DNA from: Adineta steineri
Lineage: Eukaryota; Rotifera; Eurotatoria; Adinetida; Adinetidae
DNA: 64,000 nt
Direction: 5' to 3'
Assembly: GCA_905250115.1 (NCBI GenBank)
Contig: CAJNOI010000056.1
Location: 1-64,000 of the forward strand
The notes beneath the pieces were generated by a model, which saw nothing but the letters and a program-made list of their open reading frames with translations, did not search any database and was not told the origin of the DNA. Of this stretch, positions 9,452 to 20,400 are shown in pieces (within the stretch, counting starts at the first letter, position 1; every line of letters begins with the position of its first letter). A program made the translations under genes and the position numbers.

Positions 9452-12163
9452 TTAATCGTACGACAATAATATATAATTTAGATTTGGTTTTGTTCTGTCT
9501 CTATCAGTCCAATTATACACAAGTTCATGTGTTTTATGTGATTTAGCCATTGTATTGCCTTGATTTGGTATTCTTACTAATAGATTTCTTATAAAATTGG
9601 CTTGCTTGTTTTGAACATGATATGTTATACGTAATTTAGGCCAGTTTAATATTTTATTCCATTGAATAATAAAATGACAAGTGAATTCTAAATTCATGAT
9701 TCGAACTAATTCATATGGAGGTTGACAAACACGTATAGCACTTTTTGGATACTCAGGATTAATATCAAATGAAACATTATCAATCAGATTTTTCGTTTTA
9801 CATTTAATATATGCAATGTATTCATAACGTTGACTAGATGACGATGATATTGATTTAGAAGAATTTCCAAATTGTATTATTATATGCTTTTCAGTATCCG
9901 ATGAGAAAGGGAAAGAATATAATGATAGTTGTGATGAAGAAATATTAAGTTTCGTAGCACAATCAACAACAGGACATTCGTATGAATTTATTTTTATTGT
10001 CTCACAACAACATAAATAACATAATAAATGACGACAATCGGATAATCGAAGTGATTTAGATATATCATTGCTACTAATATGTTGATTACATAAATCACAT
10101 TGTGTTTGAGTTAATTCTATAGCTAATCTTTGTGCTTTACTTTCATCATCTTCGCTCGATTCAGGTTCAATTCTTTCAATGAACAAATCGTTATTTTCAA
10201 CACTTTGCTTTTCATATGTTAATAAAATTGATTCTAATTCTTCTTTTGAATTTTTATAAAGTGGCTCACGATTATATGATGATAAATATGAAATTATCCC
10301 GCCTGCTACAGATAAACAAGCAGGAAGAGAAGGAAGAGAAATCTCCGAAGATGTTGTTAATTGATTGTTTACGTCATATTCATTGAATAATTGTAACAAT
10401 TTTAAATGTGCATTATGTTCCAACCAGTCCGATTGTTGTGAACTTGAATATTCATAATAATGATTATTTGGAATATATTTTCGTACTAATCTGCCAACAC
10501 TAACAGGATGACCATCATCATCTATATCATACATTAATAAGGCAGGTTGTTTTATACAAACAAAACGTTGAGGATCGTGTGAAACAGGATTTTGTACAGC
10601 TAAAAATGATGACATGGCAGGTTTTTCGACCAATGCATTGAATACAGCAGCTGCTCCTTGAGAAGAACCAATGAGACAATATACTTGATGTGTTATTGGT
10701 GAAATACAATCAATTATTTCTTCAATAAAAACATCAGGATAAGAACGAATTATTTGTTTATCACCATCTGAACGACCATAACCAGGACAATCGATGGCTA
10801 CAAAATAATAAGGAGATAGCGAAGACGATGATGATGATGTTGCTAATAATAATTTTCTCACAAGATCATTCCAAAACATTGAAGAATTTGTAGGTCCAGA
10901 CCCATGTATAAGTAAGATACATTTCTGTTGTTCATCATATCGATGTCCTGCTAATCGAGCAAAGATTTTTCCATAAGAACGTGTATGAATATAAACTGTA
11001 CGACGATAAAAATATTCTATTGGATCATTATAATCACCGAACATAACGTCACTCGTATCGATATATTTACTAAGGTTTTGTGTTGGAATTGATGTACGTT
11101 GGACACATTTAGCTATTTCTGAATATTTTAAAGTATTAACACTTTCATAGAGATCAATATTTAATGAACTAATATGAGAAATTAATATTGTAATAGATTG
11201 TCTTGTTGATAATGATGATTGAAGTAAACGAGTTAATGTTGAATCTCTGTATGGAATATAAGATGGTGATGATGATAATGCATCTAATACTCTTCTTAAT
11301 TGTAATAATTCAGTATTAATATTAACTGCCTCACGAAATCTATCACCCTCAACTTTTGAACGTGAAATATCTTCACTACCAGCTAAATCAATTAAATTTA
11401 AACGACCTAAATAAGATTTATATTCTCTGGATGTTGATGTTGATCGTTCTCTTCTCTCAATCCATAAAATTAATAGCGCATGACTTCTTGATGATGATGA
11501 ATTCATAGATGTAAATGCAGTTCTACGTTTTTCATTACCTTGCATTAATACATTCTCTAATTCTAGACTATTATCTACAGGTATTTCAACTGCATTTGCA
11601 ACATTTATATTACCCTGATTGTCTTCACGAATGTTCAAAGAATGTGATTTTTTGTTTAGTAAATCATAAACACGAGCATTATATACTTCGAAATAACTTA
11701 CACGAACTTGATATTGTATGGATGAAGATGATGATGATGATGTAAGTTTATGTATAGCAGCAAATAGATATCGACTTGTTCTTGGTATAATTCCCATTAA
11801 ATCAATATTAAGAGATAATTTCCCATTAGGACCTAACATAGTATATGTTTTGCCACTATTTGTTTGACCATATGCAAATATTGTTGAATTATAACCATAT
11901 AATGGAAAATGAAGAAGCGAACTTATTGAATCGAATAGATCATTTTGAGTTGATTCAGGTGGAAATATATTATCAAATGACATTGAAGGTGAATTAGGTA
12001 GAGTTAGAGTTGTATTATTCTTTGAATATTTAAATGGAATTGTTTCATTTTCATCGTTTGGATTATTTGGTTTAATTCTAATGAAAACTTGAATTGGTGA
12101 TAAATTATTAAGATCTATTGATGATATAGATGCACTCATTATTAAGTGCGTACGACAATGCAA
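9452..12163 (-). CDS. Kinesin motor / alpha-beta hydrolase / RING-like / YEATS-like fusion protein
   Basis: One uninterrupted frame of 903 codons; the more natural start may be Met9 (12139). Residues about 25-375 are a kinesin motor with P-loop GQTNSGKT (99-106), switch I NSSSSRSHALL and switch II LIDLAGSE. Residues about 380-610 are an alpha/beta hydrolase with oxyanion HGSG (near 420), CPGYGRSDGD, nucleophile elbow GSSQG (near 501), and later Asp and His candidates (DIDDDGHP, EHNAH). Around 690-735 a Cys-rich CDLC...CRHLLCYLCC...CPVVDC block looks RING-like. The C-terminus (about 745-850) has a YEATS-type beta-sandwich pattern (IDNVSFDINPEYPKSAIRV, ...FIIQW). No coiled-coil or tail typical of transport kinesins is seen. 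The combination is unusual; ATPase and esterase residues look intact. No intron is needed, unlike its neighbours. Confidence 0.7.
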   Translation of the reverse strand: MHCRTHLIMSASISSIDLNNLSPIQVFIRIKPNNPNDENETIPFKYSKNNTTLTLPNSPSMSFDNIFPPESTQNDLFDSISSLLHFPLYGYNSTIFAYGQTNSGKTYTMLGPNGKLSLNIDLMGIIPRTSRYLFAAIHKLTSSSSSSSIQYQVRVSYFEVYNARVYDLLNKKSHSLNIREDNQGNINVANAVEIPVDNSLELENVLMQGNEKRRTAFTSMNSSSSRSHALLILWIERRERSTSTSREYKSYLGRLNLIDLAGSEDISRSKVEGDRFREAVNINTELLQLRRVLDALSSSPSYIPYRDSTLTRLLQSSLSTRQSITILISHISSLNIDLYESVNTLKYSEIAKCVQRTSIPTQNLSKYIDTSDVMFGDYNDPIEYFYRRTVYIHTRSYGKIFARLAGHRYDEQQKCILLIHGSGPTNSSMFWNDLVRKLLLATSSSSSSLSPYYFVAIDCPGYGRSDGDKQIIRSYPDVFIEEIIDCISPITHQVYCLIGSSQGAAAVFNALVEKPAMSSFLAVQNPVSHDPQRFVCIKQPALLMYDIDDDGHPVSVGRLVRKYIPNNHYYEYSSSQQSDWLEHNAHLKLLQLFNEYDVNNQLTTSSEISLPSLPACLSVAGGIISYLSSYNREPLYKNSKEELESILLTYEKQSVENNDLFIERIEPESSEDDESKAQRLAIELTQTQCDLCNQHISSNDISKSLRLSDCRHLLCYLCCCETIKINSYECPVVDCATKLNISSSQLSLYSFPFSSDTEKHIIIQFGNSSKSISSSSSQRYEYIAYIKCKTKNLIDNVSFDINPEYPKSAIRVCQPPYELVRIMNLEFTCHFIIQWNKILNWPKLRITYHVQNKQANFIRNLLVRIPNQGNTMAKSHKTHELVYNWTDRDRTKPNLNYILLSYD

Positions 12164-12776
12164 ATTAGAGTATGTTCACGATTGATCAAAGAATGTACTA
12201 CTGGCACCAGAAAGCAATTTTCTGTCATATAAATGAAACATAAAGCAGAATAGTCATCTATTAAAATGATGAAATAAAAAATTGTCGACTAATGCTGACT
12301 AATGTTTTATTACATTTTTGTGATGAAATATCATGAATCATTGTTTTTCTTTTCCTGTAATATGACTAACTGCTTCTTTCACTAACGTATACTAAATTGC
12401 TTCGATGAATCATAATAAACTATGTTCTGTTGAATTGAAATGCATCGTTATGAGAGAGTGAGAAGATTCTCATAATCAATGTCTATACGCTTATTCCTCA
12501 CTTACATCCTCAAAATGATTAATGATGAAAATATGATATACTTAACTTATTCTCTAATACTAGAAGATCTACTATCATAAGAATAATCAGCCGAATAATT
12601 TGTTGGTTGAAGTTGCGAAGAAAGTATTTCCATTCATCTATGTCCTTAGATGATATCTTTAGAAACATAAAAATCATTTAGTTTAGAATTTGTTTGATAT
12701 TTTAAGAAATAGATAAATTATTTTTTGTTATATCATTTAAAAACTAGTTTTTTTCAATTGAAGAAAAATCTTTAAA
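12164..12776. other. Intergenic region
   Basis: AT-rich spacer between the starts of the divergent kinesin fusion gene and the PPR relic. It presumably includes the kinesin promoter; no defined element was recognised. Confidence 0.4.
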
Positions 12777-13500
12777 ATGATAAGAATATTTTCGCATCGA
12801 CATTTACGATTACTTTATACAAATATTTAAACAAAAATCTCTCTTATTAGATCATATTATAATTTAATTAATGAAATGATTCCAAGTGCAACTGTAAGTC
12901 AAGTATTAAGATCTTCTACAAATATTCATTATCATTGCTTATTCATTTTTATAGTAATTAACATTGAATTAAAATTGAAATTGAATTTTTTTGTAGTGGA
13001 ATTAGGAGATATTAATCATGCTGAAAACGTTTTTAATAAATTAAAAAAGAAAACAGTTGCTATTTATAGAGTAATGATGAAAGGTAACAGTATTAAATAT
13101 TAAAAATAATATGACACAAAAAGCAATTGAAGCTTACTTTAAAATTTCAAATCCAGATGAAAAATAGATTTGATTATTATTTAATGCATGTGCTCGAATC
13201 GCAACTGAAGAAACATTGAATTTAGTAAAGAAAATTCTATTTAATCTTCCAGATTATTATCAAAATGATAAATATATTCTAACAACTTCTTTCGATGGAT
13301 TTATTAAATCTAATGAGTGCGCATATAAAAAAACTAATCAACCAGAAAAAATTAAATTGAATTAAATCCATCAATTTGTGTCTTAAGAATCAATGCATGT
13401 TCTACCATTGGAATATATTCAATATCTTTATAAACTTAGTAACTTACTTAATATGTCTCATAGAAATATCAGAGCTAATCGACAATCTTTAAGATAGAAA
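12777..13500 (+). pseudogene. Pentatricopeptide-repeat (PPR)-like pseudogene
   Basis: An ATG at 12777 opens a basic, mitochondrial-presequence-like start (MIRIFSHRHLRLLYTN) that soon stops. Downstream are clear PPR-type pieces: GDINHAENVFNKLKKKTVAIYRVMM (13000-13070), then NACARIATEETLNLVKKILFNLP (13180-13250) and LTTSFDGFIKSNEC. They are separated by stops and frame changes, with short A/T insertions. Bdelloids carry expanded PPR-like genes; this copy has several breaks and no open frame beyond 75 codons, so I call it dead. Confidence 0.6.
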
Positions 13501-14187
13501 TAGAGAAAAACATTATTTTTCCTTACTTTTGAGACACTCAATAGTTTCATTCTTATTGAAAATCAATGCAAATTTAATAATTTCTATATACTTATCAATG
13601 AAGAGACATATTTATTCTTTCTTCTCTTGGATATTCGTTAGCTATGTACAGATCATCTTCAGCCATTACATTCAATTCCAAACTTACAGGATATAAAATA
13701 TGAATATGTGCATCAAACATATCAGTTGTTGTCCATTCTAAATATTTCATCGAATATTATATTTTTTGTTAAACTAAATCTTATTTAAAGGATAAATTTC
13801 TTTCATTCTTCTCCGTAAATTTACTATGTTGATTTACATGATAAAATAATAGCTTTCATTTGCATCTTTAGTTTCAATAGATCATCATCTTACCTTGGTA
13901 AATTTTGTATAAACTGACAATTATAATAATAACTAGTATACAAGTTGCAATATCACTCAAAAGGAAGATCGTTGTAATAATAATAAGAAGAATTAACAAT
14001 TGAAATCTATGAAGAAAAATGAGAAATGTAAATAATTAAAAAATAACAATAGACAGTCTTTATTCGTGTTTTATCTCTTATCTATCAATTGATAACGTAT
14101 CTTCATCTCATTACTTAGATCTGAGATATATTTTGTTAAAACGATATCCATTCAGACTAAAATCACCAATAATAATTTGAAGAGACC
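13501..14187. other. Left flank of the transposon
   Basis: No supported gene. A short minus-strand stretch near 13630-13760 reads coding-like (LEWTTTDMFDAHIHILYP, then a possible splice donor) but could not be extended or assigned. Confidence 0.3.
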
Positions 14188-14196
14188 ATATTAGAG
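14188..14196. repeat. Left target-site duplication of the MULE
   Basis: ATATTAGAG lies directly before the left terminal repeat and recurs directly after the right one at 26352-26360. Nine base pairs is the usual duplication size for Mutator-like elements. GACC precedes it on both sides, but on the right this GACC is the element end. Confidence 0.85.
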
Positions 14197-14232
14197 GGTC
14201 GAGATAAGATACATTCACTCGACGCTACATTC
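14197..14232 (+). repeat. Left terminal inverted repeat of the MULE
   Basis: Begins GGTCGAGATAAGATACATT and ends near GACGCTACAT. It pairs with the right end, differing by one base and a 2-3 nt length change in the middle. Confidence 0.85.
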
Positions 14233-14495
14233 AATAAATCGCCATTTCATTAAAATGTATTTAGCCTTTGCGATGGAGAACAAATGAAGAGATGGCGCTG
14301 TGTTTAACATATCGTATCAATACGCTTAAAATACATGATAGAAATATGATCTAGCATTATAATCTCTTATGAGTATATAGTAGATATATAATCGTGTAAT
14401 TTTCCTCACAACCATAATAATTTAAAAATAATATATCTTCATTTCAATTTATTCATAGATAAAAAATGACATGTGTACAAAAAATTAAAAAAAAA

Positions 14496-17400
14496 CTATT
14501 TTTTTACAATAGTCAATGAACGCACAGTACCAAGTATTGTTTTCTGTTTAAAAAAGAAAGAATAAACAGATTTATTTTAAAAAATTAAAAAAATAGTTTT
14601 TACTTACACTGCTTGTTTTGTCGAATATAGAAACGGATAATGGTTGTTGTAGTAAAACAGGAGTAGTAGAAGTTGCAGTTGTTGTCGTCTGAAAAATAAA
14701 GAATAGCATGATATAAATTAATAGGTACAAGGAATGTCTCAACCGTTTCGACTTGTTTCAATCAAAATGAAATTATAGTAAAATTAAACAGGACCATTCT
14801 GAACAAACTAAGCAGTTTCTGGATAAATTTCTTTTGAAAAGCGAGAGAGAGTGAGAAAGACTTATACTCATAATATATACATATTTAAAATATTCTTCTT
14901 GATCTTTATAAAAATATTTTGGCATGAATGTCGTTTGCTACAAATAAACAGATTGTTAGAACAATATGCGAAATATTGTAAAAGTATAAAACTTTATCAA
15001 ATTTAATGACCATCTGTTTTCAACTATTTAAAAACTTCTTCGATATTTTACTCCGGACTAAAACTTCTAACCTGATGTGCTGATGAAAGTGCAGGTGTAT
15101 GAAGTACATTAGAAGTAGTGTTGATTACATTGTTCATGTTATTAATTTCCTAAACGAACAATCATAGAAAGTTACACAAAATGTTACGTATACAAGGAAA
15201 CTTGTAACCTGATGTGGTGGTGAAACTGTAGGTAGACGATGTTCATTGATATTGCTGTTGATGGCATTGTCCATATCAGTATCAGTTTGCTAAATGAATA
15301 AGTGTAGAAAAATCACATAAATTGTCACATATATTATATTTACGTGTTCGAGAAAAACGATTACTGTTCGAGCAGTATAGAACAGTTCATTTATTTCATC
15401 ATTTGAGACTAAATTCGATGTTTCATATGGACTTGAACAATAGACAGAACGGTTCTTTAATTTAATAACTGATAAAGTATTATATTCATCAACTAATAAT
15501 GCAGATACTGGCTTATATACGTGTTTATTTCTAATATGATCAGTTAATTCAACATGAAAATTAATAACAGTATTGAATGTTGTATGTGATAAACAACACA
15601 TTAAGATAGATGGACATTGCACATGTATTTGATTGTGAATAGGTAAAACTATACGTTTTGTTTTTTCATTGCAGATCGAACAATGAGAATCAAGCAATTC
15701 TTGATATAATAAAGGCATACCATAAACACAAGTATTGTCTGAATTTTGTTCGTAAATATGAATACAATCATATAACAATGATAATGAATCTGATGAAGAA
15801 CTGCATTTGTTGCAAATATAATATGTAATAGAAGTTGAAAGTAGACGACGACGAAGTTCACTAAATTCTTCATTATTTTCGATAATTTTAATTGCATCAC
15901 GTAAAGTTTTATATGGTTCAATTCTATCATGTTTTATATTCATAGTAAATGAACAACATTGAGCAATTGCATATAAAAAATTAGAGCTACAAGTTCGAAC
16001 ACGTTCCAGAATAATAATTCGACTAGTAGCAAACGACTTGGAGAAATTTATACCATTTCCTATTAGCTTTTGTAGTGGATTAACATACCAACGTTGTTTT
16101 ATTTTTGTTACAGACATTAATTTTTTTTCTTTCATATCAGCACTTGAGCAAACAGATAAAAATCCTACTACATCAAATACAGTTGATGATACACAGCCAA
16201 TACTAGACTTGTCCATAAATTGACTAAAACAAATTGCATCTGGTGATTTGCATGATGTTGTAGATGAATCTTTGTTATGATCTATCTTCAGAATAATTAC
16301 AGACGGACCTAAAGATATAGATAGTAATTAAAAAGTTATCTGATAAATGATTGAAACTTTTAAAATTCTTACAATCAATTATTTTTATATGTCGAAGCAT
16401 ATATGAATGACATTTGGTACATTTATAATCGGATATATTACCAGTAAAATAATTTGATAATTGATCATCAAGATGGAATTGATTCTTCAACATGCTAATT
16501 AGAATATAATTAATTTCACTTCTGGTCTCAGTAATGAATTGACAAGATGTACAAGTATAAATTATTTTTACAGGTATTGGACGACCAAGTAATTCAATAA
16601 GAATTTTATCGAGAATATATGCTATTTGTTGATCAATATCTGATGGAACATTTAGTGGTAAGTGAAATTTAAAATTTAATAATTCTTTCTGTTCTGGACT
16701 AGTTTTCTTTGGTGGTTTAATACGATTCAAACATAACATCCAGTTACTAATAAAGTGAATAATTTCCACTGATATTGATCGCATTGTTAATGATGATTGA
16801 GGAAGTGTGTCACGAAAGACTTTAATTGATAATAAAATTCCCAAGGTAACATTAAGCCAATTTGAAACAGGAAGAACAGGTATTACAAGACCACTATTAA
16901 TTGTAGAAGGACACATTATTAATGCATTTTTAAGATTGTTTTTGATTAATTCATTTGGAGGTTTGCAATAATATCCATGACCACGATGATTTGGTTGTCT
17001 CCATTTTTCTCGAACTTCATTTAATACTAATTGACGATCATTTTGAAGATTATCAGTTTGAGAACATGTTGCCATATATGAAACTGAAAAAGTTTCCACC
17101 AATCTTATCATATCATAGACAAGAATTTGTAGAACCAGATCAACTCGTGTACGAGTTTCAACTCCTTTAAAAAAAAATTGATAGTATAATTTTCTATATG
17201 ACAATAGATGAAATTTCCTACCAAGCTGAGTTCTTTTCACAATTCCCATGCGTCGTTCCGATATAGCATTTGTTCTCTGATCATGTGTAGAAACAAGTAA
17301 AGTATCAAATGCATGAACAGAAGATTGACCATGACGTGATAGGTTTCCTATTTAAAAATTTCAATTATCAATTTTTCGTAATTTAAAATACAAATTAACA

Positions 17401-20400
17401 TACCAAGTAACAAATTCGACCATATGGCAACAGTTGGCATACATCGTTGATTTATGAACAATAACCACATACGAGATCCTTTCGATATTTTATCTGTTGA
17501 TGATGGTGTACCATTAATTTTAATACTTTCTTCACAACATTCATAATAAATAGTATTTAAATCATTTTTAAATGGACTATCAAATTCGTTTAGCTCCTTT
17601 TCTTCATCAATAACCTACAATTAAATTGAAAATATCTCAATAAATTTCAACTTTAAATATAGAAAAACATTAAAGCAAAAGAATATATAAATCTGATATA
17701 TATATATCAATAGTAGTTCTCTTTAATTATTAAGCAATCATCTGTTACTTAACAGGTATTAATCATGAAATTCAATGAAACTCCTAGCTCATTAAAAAAA
17801 CTTTTAGAATGAGTTTGAAATGAGAATTTTGTTCTCATTAAAATATATCCATGAACAATATTTGATTATGCTCATGATAAAAACTTTTGAATCAATAATT
17901 AATTTAATCACATGAAAGGTATATGTTTCATCTATATCTGTATCATCTATATTTTCGATACTTCTACGGTTGTCGTTTCTATTTAAATTCTTCACACGAA
18001 AAAGATCAATATAAACATAAATGAGTGGAAAATTATATATCATTAAATTATTAAATACTGTTGAATAAACATACATGTGAAGTACTACATTTTTTCTTTT
18101 TTCGACTTGTTTTACGGCGTTTATTTGAATGTAACTCATTTTCTTCATCAGTATCAAATGAATCGTCTTCGTCGTTGAATTCAAATGGATCATTGGTATC
18201 ACTAATTCCATCTTTCGAATTGCTAATTGCTTTAGATGCATTTGAATCAATGGTTATCTTCGAAATACGAGACAGAAGAATGGTGTAATATTTTTTGAAA
18301 TGTACGTTGCTGTTCGTTGTATTATTAAGAAAAACTTGACAAATTAAACGCCAGTTTTCTTTTATTTCGTTGTAAGTATTACTATTTACCATAAGGGCCA
18401 TGGCCCACATAGCAAATTCACGTATTTCATCGGGTAAATGTTTATTTACTCGTTTTCGCATGTCCTATTCAATAAAGACATTCGTAAAAACTACATATAT
18501 ATATTTATATTTAAAAAAAAATGTATTCTTACCAACATGAAATGTGATAAACAAGCATGAATGTTTGTTTTGGAAAAATCCGTTGGATGAGCTCGTTTTG
18601 TTACAATACGATAAGCTCTAGAAAGAAATTGTCGATAGTTTTCTTCATTGAATATAAGCAAGGCTGCTTGTAAAAATATTTGTGCACGATCAGATAAGAT
18701 AATTGCAGGTTTTGGAAAGCGGTCTTTTTTGTGCGGAAATATCTAGTAATAATATAAAAGAAATATAATTGATTGTTGTATTTATGGATAAAAACAATGC
18801 TTTCTTATGATTTTATCTACTATCATAAAAACTATATTTGATAATTTTATGCCAGATAAATTCGCTAAAAAAATATATTGCAGAAGAAGACTGGTATTAT
18901 AATCAATATTTTATCCCACTTATGAAGCATTCTAATAAGTCATTATCTATCTGAAATATTATCATATTCTACAACTTTTAATTGTATCTATCATCAAAAA
19001 CCAGTGAACAAGAAATTGAAAAAAAAAAGTTATTAATATAAAGTATATTATTTACCTTTTTGTGGTTCTCTTTGAATGCTCCTAACCATTGAGTAATAGT
19101 AAATAGTGATTGAGATTCTGATAACATAAATGTTAATGGTATTAACGAATCTTCATTGACAATATTAGGATGAGAAATAGTCAGTTCATAATACAAAATT
19201 TGTTTCGATGTAAAATTCTTCACAACACCACCTGTGGCGTCCCAAGACAATACAGAATCTTTATGTTCAACAATAGCATCATATAAACGAATAGATGCTT
19301 CTGTAAAAACAATTGAACAAAATGGATGGGATTGAACAATTTGAAGTGCGCCACGAAGTGTAGTACCTTTAACATCAAAAACTAGTTGATCATGTAAACG
19401 ATCAATACCTGTTGCAACATCTGGTGCAAGTAATGATTGTGCAACTACTTCAGCTTTTATTTTTTTGAAAACTTTTTTTGATTTACCAGTAGTATCATAA
19501 TTAAAACCTTGTTTTTCAAGTGTTGTCCTTTTTTCAGCATATTCAGCATGTACTCGAAAAACAGAACCGCCAGCTTTAAATTTTTCCATTATTTTTTCAC
19601 GTTGTGAACCACGAACAGGACGGCAAATTGGATCACCTATATGATGATAAACTGTGCTGTTGCTTGTGATTAGATAACATTCACCACCATTCCTAACAAA
19701 TACTTTACATCCAAATTTACAATCACGACCACTACATTGAAGAACACATCTAAGAAGAAGACTAGTTGATTGACTATAATCATGACCAAAATAACGTGTA
19801 ACCACACATAACCCACAATATGGATTATAATGTTTCAAATGAGGCCATAATATGTTAAAATATTCGATGTTGACTGTTCTTCCTGATGGTGTATCATATT
19901 CGTTCATGTTAATGGAATAAATATTGCTGCTTTTGTTATTGGAAATGGATTTTAATTTGCTCAAATTTTTATATTCTGATGATAAAAGTGATGGTTCAGG
20001 TGCTAATCCTAATTTTTTTCATTTTATTATCATATTCTTTCTTGTGTATTATTTGTCGACAATTAAACATCTCAATAAGTTCTGTTGATGTTAATTTGAA
20101 TTGGTATATATCAGGTAATTTACATTCAAAAATTTCTTGTAATGGTACACCTGCTGCTACTGAAGTTACAATACGACTAATATCTATACGAAAAAAAAAA
20201 ATTATTCAACAATACTGAATTAAATTATGAATTATCATATAGAACTGTGATAACATATATAAAAATAATTCACTTAATAAGCTGATTTTGCTAACCTCTT
20301 TGTGAATCAGATGTACCAGTAAGTGATTTATTACTAATAGTAATACTACTTTGAGTAAATCCTGGTGGTGGTATTTCGACATTAGCAGTAGAAACGACAT

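Noticed and set aside
17804-18074. Possible extra C-terminal exon ending the transposase at 17804
   Set aside because: The exon at 17614 joins in phase with 18075 and supplies the third catalytic residue region, so the stretch is better read as intron.
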